Source: Flavobacterium branchiarum
GTDB taxonomy: Bacteria; Bacteroidota; Bacteroidia; Flavobacteriales; Flavobacteriaceae
Length of the DNA: 64,000 nt
Assembly: GCF_030409845.1 (NCBI RefSeq)
Contig: NZ_JAUFQQ010000003.1
Location: forward strand, 620,001-684,000
Reading direction: 5' to 3'
Below, piece by piece: positions 34,929 through 43,823 of this stretch (position 1 is the stretch's first letter; each line of letters opens with the position of its first letter). Below the pieces are notes generated by a model. It did not search any database. It was given only the letters and a program-made list of their open reading frames with translations, and had not been told where the DNA came from. Made by a program: the position numbers and the translations under genes.

Positions 34929-36533
34929 TTATGCTTTTTTCTCTTTTCTTTTTTTCCAAAAGTATTCGCCAACAAAGTAGGCTACCAAGAGAAGTAAGAA
35001 ATGTTTAAAGTAAGATTGTGGTTGGCCTTCGCCGTCAACAGTAGTAAATACTCTATCCCAACGAACTTTATTAATCCCTTTGCCGTGAGTATCCCAGCTC
35101 ATCCATATAAAAACCGGTTTTCCTATTACGTGATCAAATGGAACAAACCCCCAATATCTAGCATCGATAGAGTTGTTTCTGTTGTCACCCATCATCCAAT
35201 AGTAATTTTGCTTGAATGTATAAGTTGTAGCAGGTTTGCCATTGATTAAAATTTGATTTCCTTTAACGACTAAATCATTCCCTTCATATTCTGTAATAAG
35301 ACGTTTGTAAAGCGGTAAAACATTTAAATTTATGTTGATTGTCTTTCCTTCTTGAGGAATGTATATTGGACCCAAAAAAGCACTGTTCCAATTGTAGTTC
35401 TTATTGTGTGGGAATATCTTAGAATCTCTATCCCCTTTATTTTCTTTTCTTAACTCAAGACTTTCTATATACGGATTGTTCTTTGCTTTGGCAACAGCTT
35501 CAGGAGTTGCTTGTAAGTAATAAGTGTCTGTTTTAGAATCGTAACCTAAATCGTCTGTTATGTCGTATTGTCTTAAAAGATTAGCGACCTCTTCGTATGT
35601 TGAGAACTTAACTTTGAACTTTACGTTGTATGCAAACTGTAATTTAACTCTTTCTGTAGATTTAGTCTCTTTTCCGTTAATGAAAACAATTCCGTTTCTA
35701 ATTTCTAAAGAATCTCCAGGAACTCCAACGCATCTTTTTACTAAGTTGGTTTTTTTGTCAATTGGTTTGTAATAATTTCTGTCTGGAGAAAAATTATTCA
35801 TATCCAAAAGTGTGTCGGCTGGTTGGTTAAAAACCACAATATCATTGCGTTTTATTTCTTGAAAACCAGGTAATCTTAAGTAAGGTAATTGAAACTTGTT
35901 TAAAAGTGAAGTCTCCTTTTTTGTAATATTGTCGCTGAATAAATAAGATTTCTTTTTGAAGAAAGGGATTGTATCGTGAACCATTGGCAATGCAACCGTT
36001 GTCATTGGTATTCTTGCGCCATAGTTTATTTTGCTTACAAATAGAAAGTCACCAACAAGTAATGATTTTTCTAATGATGAACTTGGGATCGTAAAAGGTT
36101 GAATAATGTATGTATGAACCAAAGTTGCAACAATAATGGCAAAAAGTAGCGAGCTAAATGTATCTGCAGTTTTATTTTCGGCTTTTAAATTTCTATTAGC
36201 ATTGTATTCTAGTTTTTGTGTATAGTTTACATAGTAAATGTAGAAACCAAAAGTAACAAGACCTAGAACAGTGTCTAAAGTAGTTTTCTTTCCAAAAGTT
36301 CGGAGCGTTTCAATCCAAACAACTGGAAACATAATTAAATTGATAATCGGGATAAAAAGTAATAGTGTCCACCATGTTGGTCGACCTATGATTTTCATTA
36401 ATACAATGGCATTGTAAACAGGAATTGCAGCTTCCCAGCTTTTTCTTCCAGCTGCTTCATATAATTTCCATGTTCCTATAAAATGAATTACTTGGATAAT
36501 TAAGAAGTATACAAACCAGGTATATAATGTCAT
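34929..36533 (-). CDS. lepB: Signal peptidase I with N-terminal membrane domain, copy 1
   Basis: Removes signal peptides from exported proteins. 534 residues: an N-terminal domain with three helices (1-105, including the AAGRKSWEAAIPVYNAIVLM segment), then the peptidase: catalytic Ser153 in IPSSSLEKSLLVGDFLF, Lys266 in LVKRCVGVPGDSLEI, and a C-terminal YYWMMGDNRNNSIDARYWG block. A final membrane helix precedes a basic KKRKEKKA tail. The first 170 residues are nearly identical to those of the next lepB, 43 bp upstream, with most change in the middle. Both catalytic residues are kept, so both copies should be active. Confidence 0.95.
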   Translation of the reverse strand: MTLYTWFVYFLIIQVIHFIGTWKLYEAAGRKSWEAAIPVYNAIVLMKIIGRPTWWTLLLFIPIINLIMFPVVWIETLRTFGKKTTLDTVLGLVTFGFYIYYVNYTQKLEYNANRNLKAENKTADTFSSLLFAIIVATLVHTYIIQPFTIPSSSLEKSLLVGDFLFVSKINYGARIPMTTVALPMVHDTIPFFKKKSYLFSDNITKKETSLLNKFQLPYLRLPGFQEIKRNDIVVFNQPADTLLDMNNFSPDRNYYKPIDKKTNLVKRCVGVPGDSLEIRNGIVFINGKETKSTERVKLQFAYNVKFKVKFSTYEEVANLLRQYDITDDLGYDSKTDTYYLQATPEAVAKAKNNPYIESLELRKENKGDRDSKIFPHNKNYNWNSAFLGPIYIPQEGKTININLNVLPLYKRLITEYEGNDLVVKGNQILINGKPATTYTFKQNYYWMMGDNRNNSIDARYWGFVPFDHVIGKPVFIWMSWDTHGKGINKVRWDRVFTTVDGEGQPQSYFKHFLLLLVAYFVGEYFWKKRKEKKA

Positions 36534-36576
36534 ATTGATTTTTTTAAGTCAAGATTATTTATTTAAAAACGGAATA

Positions 36577-38133
36577 TTATAGATTCTTTTTTTCTTTTCT
36601 TTTTTTCCAGAAATACTCTCCGATGAAAAAGGCTGCTAGAGCGAATAGGAAATATTTAAAGTACGATTGTGGTTGACCTTCGCCATTTACAGTAGTGAAA
36701 ACTCTGTCCCAACGAACTTTGTTTATTCCTTTTCCATTAGTATCCCAGCTCATCCAAATGAATACTGGTTTTCCAACAATATGATTTTCTGGTACATAAC
36801 CCCAGTAGCGACTGTCTTCTGAGTTGTGGCGGTTGTCTCCCATCATCCAGTAATAATCTTGCTTAAACGTATATGTTGTTGCAATTTTACCATTGATGTA
36901 TATATCAGAACCTTTTACTTCTAAATTGTTTCCTTCGTATTCTTTTATAATTGCTTTGTAAAAAGGCAATGATTGGGTTGTTAATGCAACCGTTTTTCCT
37001 TTTTGAGGAATGTATATTGGGCCAAAATTATCTGCATTCCAATTGTCTAATTGTGGAAAAATCCCAGGATCTACCCCTTTTGCAATTTCTCTTTTTACAT
37101 TAGTAATTCCAGGAACGTGTCTTAATCTTTCTGCGCTAGCTTCAGTTAAAGCTCTAAAATAAAGGGTGTCTCTTTTTACATCATCTTTGAAACCAGCACC
37201 ATCAGTAATGTCTAATTCTCTTAATAAAGATTCAAAATCGATAGGTGTTTTTCCGTCTAAAGCGACTGCATAAGAGTATTGTGGTTTTGCTCTTTCTGGT
37301 AAAACCAGAACTTTATCGTTAATGTAAACGATTCCGTCTTTAATGGATAAGCTATCTCCAGGGATACCAACACATCTTTTTACGTAATTTGATTTTTTAT
37401 CAATAGGCTTATCGGCTCTTCTTCCAGAAGTATCAAAAAACTTATAAACGGTATCCATTGGCCAGTTAAAGACAACAATATCTGCTCTTTTTATTTGTTC
37501 AAAAGCAGGTAGTCTAAAATAAGGTAATTGCGGCCACTTTAGATATGATTTATGTTTCGTCATTGGTATAGAGTCATGAACCATTGGTAAAGCAACGGTA
37601 GTCATAGGAACTCTAGGACCGTAGTTTAATTTACTTACAAATAAAAAGTCACCAATAAGTAATGATTTCTCTAATGACGAAGTCGGAATTGTGTAAGGTT
37701 GTACGATATAGGTATGTACCAAAGTAGCTACAATTATAGCGAAAAGTAGTGAGCTAACTGTATCTCCTGCTTTACTTTCTGGTGCTAAACTTCTATTTGG
37801 ATTATGAACTAATTTTTGAGTGTAGTTTACATAATAGATATAAAAACCAAAAGTAACAAGGCCTAAGATGGTATCTAGAGTAGAATTTTTTCCAAAAGCT
37901 CTTAAGGTTTCAATCCATATTACAGGAAACATAATCAAGTTAATGATTGGGATAAAAAGCAATATTGTCCACCAAGTTGGTCGGCCAATAATTTTCATTA
38001 GTACGATAGCATTATATACAGGAATTGCAGCTTCCCAACTTTTTCTGCCAGCAGCTTCGTATAATTTCCAAGTTCCTATAAAGTGAATAACTTGAATTGC
38101 TAAGAAGAATACAAACCATGAATATAGTGTCAT
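36577..38133 (-). CDS. lepB: Signal peptidase I with N-terminal membrane domain, copy 2
   Basis: 518 residues, same architecture as the neighbouring copy: three-helix N-terminal domain, catalytic Ser153 in IPTSSLEKSLLIGDFLF, Lys252 in YVKRCVGIPGDSLSI, YYWMMGDNRHNSEDSRYWG near the end and a terminal helix plus KKRKEKKNL. The insert between boxes differs from copy 1 (for example the GRRADKPIDKKS segment and ADNFGPIYIPQKGKT). It follows dapB after 69 bp on the same strand; the set parA-parB-DUF5683-dapB-lepB is conserved in the phylum. The tandem arrangement points to recent duplication. Confidence 0.95.
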   Translation of the reverse strand: MTLYSWFVFFLAIQVIHFIGTWKLYEAAGRKSWEAAIPVYNAIVLMKIIGRPTWWTILLFIPIINLIMFPVIWIETLRAFGKNSTLDTILGLVTFGFYIYYVNYTQKLVHNPNRSLAPESKAGDTVSSLLFAIIVATLVHTYIVQPYTIPTSSLEKSLLIGDFLFVSKLNYGPRVPMTTVALPMVHDSIPMTKHKSYLKWPQLPYFRLPAFEQIKRADIVVFNWPMDTVYKFFDTSGRRADKPIDKKSNYVKRCVGIPGDSLSIKDGIVYINDKVLVLPERAKPQYSYAVALDGKTPIDFESLLRELDITDGAGFKDDVKRDTLYFRALTEASAERLRHVPGITNVKREIAKGVDPGIFPQLDNWNADNFGPIYIPQKGKTVALTTQSLPFYKAIIKEYEGNNLEVKGSDIYINGKIATTYTFKQDYYWMMGDNRHNSEDSRYWGYVPENHIVGKPVFIWMSWDTNGKGINKVRWDRVFTTVNGEGQPQSYFKYFLFALAAFFIGEYFWKKRKEKKNL

Positions 38134-38202
38134 ACTATTTTATTTTTAAGTTTAAAATATAGATTTCCGATAACCGAATTATATATTTTTAATATTTTTT
38201 AT

Positions 38203-38901
38203 TTAAAATTCCAATACATCTTTCATTGAAAAGATACCTTGCTTTCCAGCTAACCATTCTGCAGCCATTACAGCTCCAAGCGCAAAACCTTCGCGATTGT
38301 GTGCTGTGTGTTTTATTTCGATACTATCAATGTCAGAGTTATAAGTTACAGTATGTGTACCTGGAACAGTTCCAATTCTTTTAGCTTCGATATGAATTTC
38401 TGTCGATTTAGCTTCGTCTAGAGTCCAGTTGGTGTAGTTGCTGTTTTCAATCACACCTTTGGCTAATGAAATAGCTGTTCCACTTGGAGCATCTAGCTTT
38501 TGTGTATGATGAATTTCTTCCATATCTACTTTGTAATTATCGAATTTAGCCATTATTTTAGCCAAGTGTTCGTTAAGTTCAAAGAAGATATTTACGCCTA
38601 AGCTAAAATTCGAACTAGAAATGAAACCTCCTTTTTTTTCATTACAAAGAGCAATCATTTCATCATAATGTTCTAACCAGCCAGTTGTTCCAGATACTAC
38701 AGGAACATTGTTGTTAAAACAAGCAGAGATGTTTGCAACTGCAGCTGAAGGAACGCTAAAATCGATGGCTACATTGGCAGTTTCAAGTCCTTCGTATGTG
38801 TTGAATTGATCTTTTTTCAAAACAATTTCATGACCTCTTTCTAAAGCAATTCTTTCGATTACTTGCCCCATTTTCCCGTATCCTAAAAGCGCAATTTTCA
38901 T
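38203..38901 (-). CDS. dapB: 4-hydroxy-tetrahydrodipicolinate reductase
   Basis: NAD(P)H-dependent step of lysine and diaminopimelate synthesis. 232 residues: N-terminal KIALLGYGKMGQVIER nucleotide fold, VAIDFSVPSA, VSGTTGW, and the substrate-binding EIHHTQKLDAPSGTAISLAK with catalytic His and Lys. The length is at the short end, as usual in Bacteroidetes. No other lysine gene is adjacent; it sits between DUF5683 and lepB in a conserved housekeeping cluster. Confidence 0.96.
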   Translation of the reverse strand: MKIALLGYGKMGQVIERIALERGHEIVLKKDQFNTYEGLETANVAIDFSVPSAAVANISACFNNNVPVVSGTTGWLEHYDEMIALCNEKKGGFISSSNFSLGVNIFFELNEHLAKIMAKFDNYKVDMEEIHHTQKLDAPSGTAISLAKGVIENSNYTNWTLDEAKSTEIHIEAKRIGTVPGTHTVTYNSDIDSIEIKHTAHNREGFALGAVMAAEWLAGKQGIFSMKDVLEF

Positions 38902-38950
38902 TTGTAAATGTGTGTTATGTTTTAAAAATGCAGTTTATATGTGCAGTATT

Positions 38951-39514
38951 TTAAAAGTGGTAATTAAAAGTTAGTCCAACGTTTGGTCTTAATGTTACAT
39001 CGTCGGGGTAAATTTGTGGACGTAATGATAGTCTTTCGTTAACATTAAATTGAATCAATGCGGCGTCAACATTGGCATCTATTATGTTTAAAACATAAAA
39101 GCCCAAGGTTACTAGGGCAGATAAATCTCGATTACGTTGATAGAATTTTTGACCTGCAATAAGTCTGCTATCGTCTAAATATTGAAACTCGTCATTATTG
39201 TAGCCTTCCAGTCTTCGTTTGTAGGCATCTCTATATTGATGGTATTTTTTATTGTTATCAATATAGAAATATAAACTTGTTCCGATAGCTCCATAAACAA
39301 GGGGGATTTTCCAATATTTTTTATTGTATGCTTGTCCTAAACCTGGTAAAATAGCCGAGTAAAAAGCGGCCTTCGCAGGAGTAAGTGGGTCTATGTCAAC
39401 TGATTTAAGAGTGTCTTTTGCAATCAAGGGAGCTTCTTCTTTTTTTGACTGAGCAAAAACAGTTGTGCTTCCTAAAAGAAAAAATAATAGACCTATGGAA
39501 ATTACTTTATTCAC
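38951..39514 (-). CDS. DUF5683 family exported protein
   Basis: 187 residues with a signal peptide (1-21, ending VFA-QS). The core AKAAFYSAILPGLGQAYNKK, YWKIPLVYGAIGTSLYFYID and YKRRLEGYNNDEF is the DUF5683 pattern, with two hydrophobic segments that could be membrane helices. C-terminus PNVGLTFNYHF ends in an aromatic residue like outer-membrane beta proteins. Function unknown. Its start overlaps the parB stop by 8 bp. Confidence 0.9.
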   Translation of the reverse strand: MNKVISIGLLFFLLGSTTVFAQSKKEEAPLIAKDTLKSVDIDPLTPAKAAFYSAILPGLGQAYNKKYWKIPLVYGAIGTSLYFYIDNNKKYHQYRDAYKRRLEGYNNDEFQYLDDSRLIAGQKFYQRNRDLSALVTLGFYVLNIIDANVDAALIQFNVNERLSLRPQIYPDDVTLRPNVGLTFNYHF

Positions 39515-40409
39515 TAGTGTTTATTAATTTGATGATTCTAGCAAAGTCTTCTTCTGAGTGGAATGGAATTGTGATTTTTCCTTTTCCATTTCCAGCAACC
39601 TTTATGTCAACTTTAGCTCCAAAATAATTTGTAAAGGTGCTTTTTTGATCTTCTTCAATGTCAAATGAAGAAGTTGGTTTTCCAGCTGGTTTCGGTTTTA
39701 AACTTTCGTGGTAACTTTTTACCAAAGCCTCCGTTTCACGTACAGATAAATTACGACTAACGATTTTTTGATAAATATCGGTTTGAACATCTAAATCTTC
39801 GATGTTTATAATTGCACGACCATGTCCCATACTGATGAAACCATCACGAATACCAGTTTGGATAATTGGATCTAGTTTTAAAAGACGTAAGTAATTTGCA
39901 ATTGTAGAACGTTTTTTACCAACACGATCACTCATTTGTTCTTGAGTTAACTGAATTTCATCAATCAAACGTTGGTAAGAAAGAGCAATTTCTATCGGGT
40001 CTAAGTCGTGACGTTGAATGTTTTCAACCAATGCCATTACTAATGACTCGTTGTCATTTGCAATTCGAATGTATGCAGGTACAGTATTTAAGCCAACTAA
40101 GGTTGAAGCACGCAAACGACGCTCTCCAGAGATTAATTGGTATTTATTGAAATCTAATTTTCGAACAGTTATAGGCTGAATCACACCAAGTTCTTTGATA
40201 GAAGTGGCTAGCTCGCGTAACGATTCTTCATTAAAATTGCTTCGTGGTTGAAATGGATTTATTTCGATAGCACCAATTTCAAGCTCTATGATATTTCCAA
40301 CAACCTTATCAGCATTTTTATCGTCTACGGATTTTATATCGTTTTCCGGATCTTTTAATAATGCAGACAATCCTCTTCCTAAGGCTTGTTTTTTAATTGC
40401 TTTTGTCAT
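39507..40409 (-). CDS. parB: Chromosome-partitioning protein ParB
   Basis: 300-residue CTP-binding clamp of the Spo0J/ParB family that loads at parS and spreads. N-terminal KQALGRGLSALL ParA-activating stretch, CTPase motifs IEINPFQPRSNF, ELGVIQPITVRK and YQLISGERRLRAS, the NIQRHDLDPIE box, then an HTH (LTQEQMSDRVGKKRSTIANY) and the C-terminal dimer domain (FGAKVDIKVAGNGKGKITIP). parA lies 5 bp upstream. I did not find a canonical parS 16-mer in the window. Confidence 0.96.
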   Translation of the reverse strand: MTKAIKKQALGRGLSALLKDPENDIKSVDDKNADKVVGNIIELEIGAIEINPFQPRSNFNEESLRELATSIKELGVIQPITVRKLDFNKYQLISGERRLRASTLVGLNTVPAYIRIANDNESLVMALVENIQRHDLDPIEIALSYQRLIDEIQLTQEQMSDRVGKKRSTIANYLRLLKLDPIIQTGIRDGFISMGHGRAIINIEDLDVQTDIYQKIVSRNLSVRETEALVKSYHESLKPKPAGKPTSSFDIEEDQKSTFTNYFGAKVDIKVAGNGKGKITIPFHSEEDFARIIKLINTSE

Positions 40410-40414
40410 AAAAA

Positions 40415-41182
40415 CTATTTACTGTTTTTCTTTATAATTTCTTGAGCCAAGTTGATATAATTAACTGCTCCTTTACTTGTTGCGTCATAGTTTATAATGC
40501 TTTCGCCAAAACTTGGAGCTTCACTTAATTTTACATTTCGCTGAATAACGGTATCAAAAACCATGTCGTTAAAGTGTTTTTGAACCTCTTCAACAACTTG
40601 ATTTGATAAACGTAATCTTGAATCATACATGGTTAGTAATAATCCTTCGATATCTAAATCTGGGTTGTGAATCTTTTGGATGCTTTTAATCGTGTTTAGT
40701 AATTTTCCTAGACCTTCCAATGCAAAATATTCACATTGAATTGGAATAACTACAGAGTCAGCTGCTGTTAAAGCATTAAGAGTTAAAAGCCCTAATGAAG
40801 GTGCGCAATCGATGATGATATAATCGTACTCTTCTTTAACACTTTCTAATGCTTTTTTTAGCATGTATTCTCTGTTTTCTTTATCGACCAATTCGATTTC
40901 GATAGCAACAAGGTCAATGTGAGCCGGAATCACATCTACGTTTGGAGCCGTACATTGAACAATAGCTTCTTTTGGCGTGTGACTGTGTTCCAGTATTTGA
41001 TAGGTTCCAATCTCAACAACTTCTACGTCAATACCAAGTCCTGATGTAGCATTAGCTTGAGGGTCAGCGTCTATTAGTAATACTTTTTTTTCTAAAACAC
41101 CTAATGAGGCTGCAAGATTTACAGATGTTGTAGTCTTTCCAACGCCTCCTTTTTGATTAGCAATCGCAATGATTTTGCCCAT
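40415..41182 (-). CDS. parA: Chromosome-partitioning ATPase ParA
   Basis: 255 residues of the Soj/ParA type: deviant Walker A ANQKGGVGKTTTSVN (8-22), LIDADPQANATSGLG (Walker A-prime), IIDCAPSLGLLTLNAL (Walker B) and the LTMYDSRLRLSNQVVEEV segment that follows switch II. No N-terminal HTH, so it is the chromosomal type. It heads the run parA-parB-DUF5683-dapB-lepB-lepB, with transcription starting in the 777-bp gap upstream. Confidence 0.96.
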   Translation of the reverse strand: MGKIIAIANQKGGVGKTTTSVNLAASLGVLEKKVLLIDADPQANATSGLGIDVEVVEIGTYQILEHSHTPKEAIVQCTAPNVDVIPAHIDLVAIEIELVDKENREYMLKKALESVKEEYDYIIIDCAPSLGLLTLNALTAADSVVIPIQCEYFALEGLGKLLNTIKSIQKIHNPDLDIEGLLLTMYDSRLRLSNQVVEEVQKHFNDMVFDTVIQRNVKLSEAPSFGESIINYDATSKGAVNYINLAQEIIKKNSK

Positions 41183-41959
41183 TTATTTTCTGAATTTTGA
41201 ACCGTAAAAATACGATTATTTATGGTTTTTGAAAATCTATTTTGTTAACATTTGTTAAACCTTGATTAATTGTCGTTTGACAGTAGGCTATTTCTGAAAT
41301 AGCTATAATTTTTAAAAGATAATTTCAATTTATTTGTTTCTTGTTTTGTTTTTCTATTTTTCTGTTATTCGAAGCAATAGCATGTTAGAGTGGTTTGAAT
41401 GTCAATTGTTTGTTCTGGAATAACTACTGTGATATAATTGGTATATCGTAATTGGAGCTAATTTCAGATTTGTCAATTGGTGTCTATTGTAATTTGTGTT
41501 TCTATGATTTCTTCTGGTGTTTTTTAAACCAGAAGTTTGTATTCTCTTAATAGATTATGTTTCTTAGTAATAGAAAGAGGAGGGGTTTTCTATTGGTTTT
41601 TATTATTGGGCAACTTTCTTTCTTAGTTTAAATGTAGCTTTCGTTAATAAGCATGTGGGATTGAACTAGGACGTTAAATATTAATCGCAAAAGGGAATTT
41701 CATTCGAAAATAAATAAAAAATTACGAGCGGTAAATATAATAACATTTTAATTCTATTAAAGTATTTTTGATTGTTTTTATCTTTATGAAACGAAATAGT
41801 TTTTAGTTTGGAGTGGATTTTGTTATTTGAATTTTAATTTTTTTCAAGTTGTAAAGTGTTTTAATTTTTTTCATGCGATTAGAATGTTCTTTTACAATAT
41901 AGTTTGATGAAAAAACACCTACCTAATAATGGTTGTACGGAATTATTATATAAACTGAT
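41183..41959. other. 777-bp AT-rich intergenic region upstream of parA
   Basis: Divergent region between parA and an orphan membrane-protein gene. I see no convincing ORF. One hairpin, CTTCTGGT / ACCAGAAG (41511-41518 and 41528-41535), has T residues in the loop and after it and could be a terminator. An 18-codon ORF (MKKHLPNNGCTELLYKLI) overlaps the start codon of the following gene by two bases and may be a leader peptide or chance. No run of DnaA boxes and no clear parS palindrome was noticed. Confidence 0.4.
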
Positions 41960-43183
41960 ATGACAAAAAAATTAGCTCGATTAGGACATCCCGTTTTTCT
42001 AGTTTCATTGATTATTCTTTTTTTTAATGATTTGATATTTAAGGATGTTTTTCATAATTACCTTACGGGTAAATTATCTGATTTTTCGGGTTTGTTTGCT
42101 TTCTCTTTTTTTTGGGGTACCCTTTTCATTGAAAGGTCAAGAGCGATTCATCTAGGAGTTACTTTGTTTTTTATTTTTTGGAAAAGTTCTTTTTCAGAAG
42201 TATTTATTGATTTTTTCGGACTCTATAGAGTTGTTGATTTTTCTGATAATGTAGCTCTTGTGAGTATTTTGCTTTCCTATAAGTTATTGCAAAAAGTGAG
42301 TGTACCTGTAAGATTGCATCCTGTTATTTTGCGATTTGTTTTTCTTCTTTCGTGCTTTTCTTTTATTGCAACTACCCAGCGTCCTTCGTATAGAGAGTAT
42401 AGGATAGATGATGATTTTTTGAATTTGAATTTGAAAAATGAATCGGGTAGTAAAATAGTGGTTTTAATCGATTTTAAGTATTCTGAAAGAGAATTGGCTA
42501 TTTATAAGAAACGACAAATTGAGTTAAAAATAAAAAGAATAAAGAAACAATTGGCGATGAATTCGGGAGGTAGTCAGCAATTTAAATTTGAAGCTTCAGA
42601 TTCTTTGCGGGTTGTTGAAGGTGTAAATGAAAACTGGGTATTTCGTTTAAAGACAAGTGATTTTTTACCACTTGTTCTTGATGTCGACGCAATACAATTT
42701 GTTAAGTTGCCATTAGATTATAAAGACACTTTGATTGGTTTTCCGAGTAATTTTAAAATTTCGATTTTAGATAGTAATTGGAAGGTTCTAAAGACTTATG
42801 ATAAGAAAGCTTTTTTTGAAAAAATAAATAATGATTTCGAGAAACCATATAATGAGTATTCAAGGCCAGAGAGTTTTAATTTTATTTTTGGAAAAACAAT
42901 CGTGCCAGTACTGCTTGCTAATTGTTATGGAAGATGGGAATCAGAAGAGAATATAGATTTAAGTAAAATTGAAATTAATTCTCGTTATTGTATAAACAAT
43001 GTAAATGGGGATGTTTATGATTGCAAGTATAGTAATGATTCTATTTTTGTACATACTCCAAATAAGATATATGTAGGAGCTATTAAAAATAGCACCGCTA
43101 AGAAACTTGAAATTTGCTGGGATGGTAAAAGAGTTGTTGCATATAAAAAATCTTCAAAGCCACCGATTTTAGGTGGTAATTGA
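41960..43183 (+). CDS. Orphan membrane protein of unknown family
   Basis: 407 residues I do not recognise. The first about 140 residues have four hydrophobic segments (12-25, 47-58, 64-78 and 125-138) with a striking GKLSDFSGLFAFSFFWGTLF stretch; the remainder is soluble and rich in Lys/Asp (RELAIYKKRQIELKIKRIKK, then beta-strand-like runs) and has a Cys-containing patch (RYCINNVNGDVYDCKYSNDS). A likely layout is an inner-membrane domain plus an extracytoplasmic domain. It has no operon partner; the regions on both sides are long and non-coding, and codon use is as AT-rich as the neighbours. Confidence 0.75.
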   Translation: MTKKLARLGHPVFLVSLIILFFNDLIFKDVFHNYLTGKLSDFSGLFAFSFFWGTLFIERSRAIHLGVTLFFIFWKSSFSEVFIDFFGLYRVVDFSDNVALVSILLSYKLLQKVSVPVRLHPVILRFVFLLSCFSFIATTQRPSYREYRIDDDFLNLNLKNESGSKIVVLIDFKYSERELAIYKKRQIELKIKRIKKQLAMNSGGSQQFKFEASDSLRVVEGVNENWVFRLKTSDFLPLVLDVDAIQFVKLPLDYKDTLIGFPSNFKISILDSNWKVLKTYDKKAFFEKINNDFEKPYNEYSRPESFNFIFGKTIVPVLLANCYGRWESEENIDLSKIEINSRYCINNVNGDVYDCKYSNDSIFVHTPNKIYVGAIKNSTAKKLEICWDGKRVVAYKKSSKPPILGGN

Positions 43184-43299
43184 TTGTTTGTATGTTTTCT
43201 AAGATTTTTATTTTATTTTGGCTAATATTGTTTTTAGTAGGTATTTTTAAATTAATTTGTATTTTTACGCATGAAAAGACTTACTTGTTATTAGACTAA

Positions 43300-43449
43300 C
43301 TAGTTGCTTTGTTTTACGCCAAGCGCTTCAGCAAGAGTTGTGTGATAGATTAAAGACAGACCAATCCTGTCGTTTTCAACATGGCTGATATTAGGAAACG
43401 TCCAAATCGTTGTCAATATCAAGCTCTGCTTGAGTCCCCCTTGTCTTCG
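43300..43449 (-). pseudogene. ORF remnant of unknown origin
   Basis: A 49-codon open frame with no start codon that reads like a protein end: GGLKQSLILTTIWTFPNISH followed by VENDRIGLSLIYHTTLAEAL and GVKQSN, then TAG. The amino-acid order looks protein-like, and the DNA is richer in GC than the surrounding gap. I cannot name the family; a decayed mobile element is a guess. The overlapping plus-strand 85-codon frame (43381-43638) looks non-coding. Confidence 0.25.
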
Positions 43450-43649
43450 TCAATTTTCTTAAAATTATCTCAAAAATTTTGTAAACATTTTTTGTCTTTG
43501 TTTTTGATAGGCAAAATTATGAGTTCTAATGGCAAAAATTGCAGTACGTACGTCCAGCTTAGTGATAAAATGAGTCATAATGATGTTTTTAGAATTTACA
43601 AGCAAATAAAGATTTTGTTTATTTTTTTTACACGTTAAGCAATCGCAAG

Positions 43650-43752
43650 CTTGTCACTCTGAGGAACGAAGTGTCTTCACAAGAAACCAACACAAAGTAT
43701 TTATAGGTTGTCGAGCCACAAGCAGAGACTCTTCGTTCCTCAGAGTGACAAG
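43650..43752. repeat. 103-bp palindromic dispersed repeat, intact copy
   Basis: Two perfect 22-base arms, CTTGTCACTCTGAGGAACGA plus AG (43650-43671) and its exact complement at 43731-43752, enclose about 59 bp. A degenerate copy with a matching interior lies at 51461-51561. Size and structure fit a REP/MITE-like element; no transposase is adjacent. Confidence 0.85.
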
Positions 43753-43823
43753 ATTGGGCAAGTTATTTTTGAATAAGCGCAACTTTTTAACCTGATCCCC
43801 GATAAGTATAAAAAAAAGCTAGC

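Noticed and set aside
43381..43638. 85-codon plus-strand ORF in the 43-kb gap
   Set aside because: No homology-like features, Ser/Lys-rich random appearance, and it overlaps the more protein-like minus-strand remnant.
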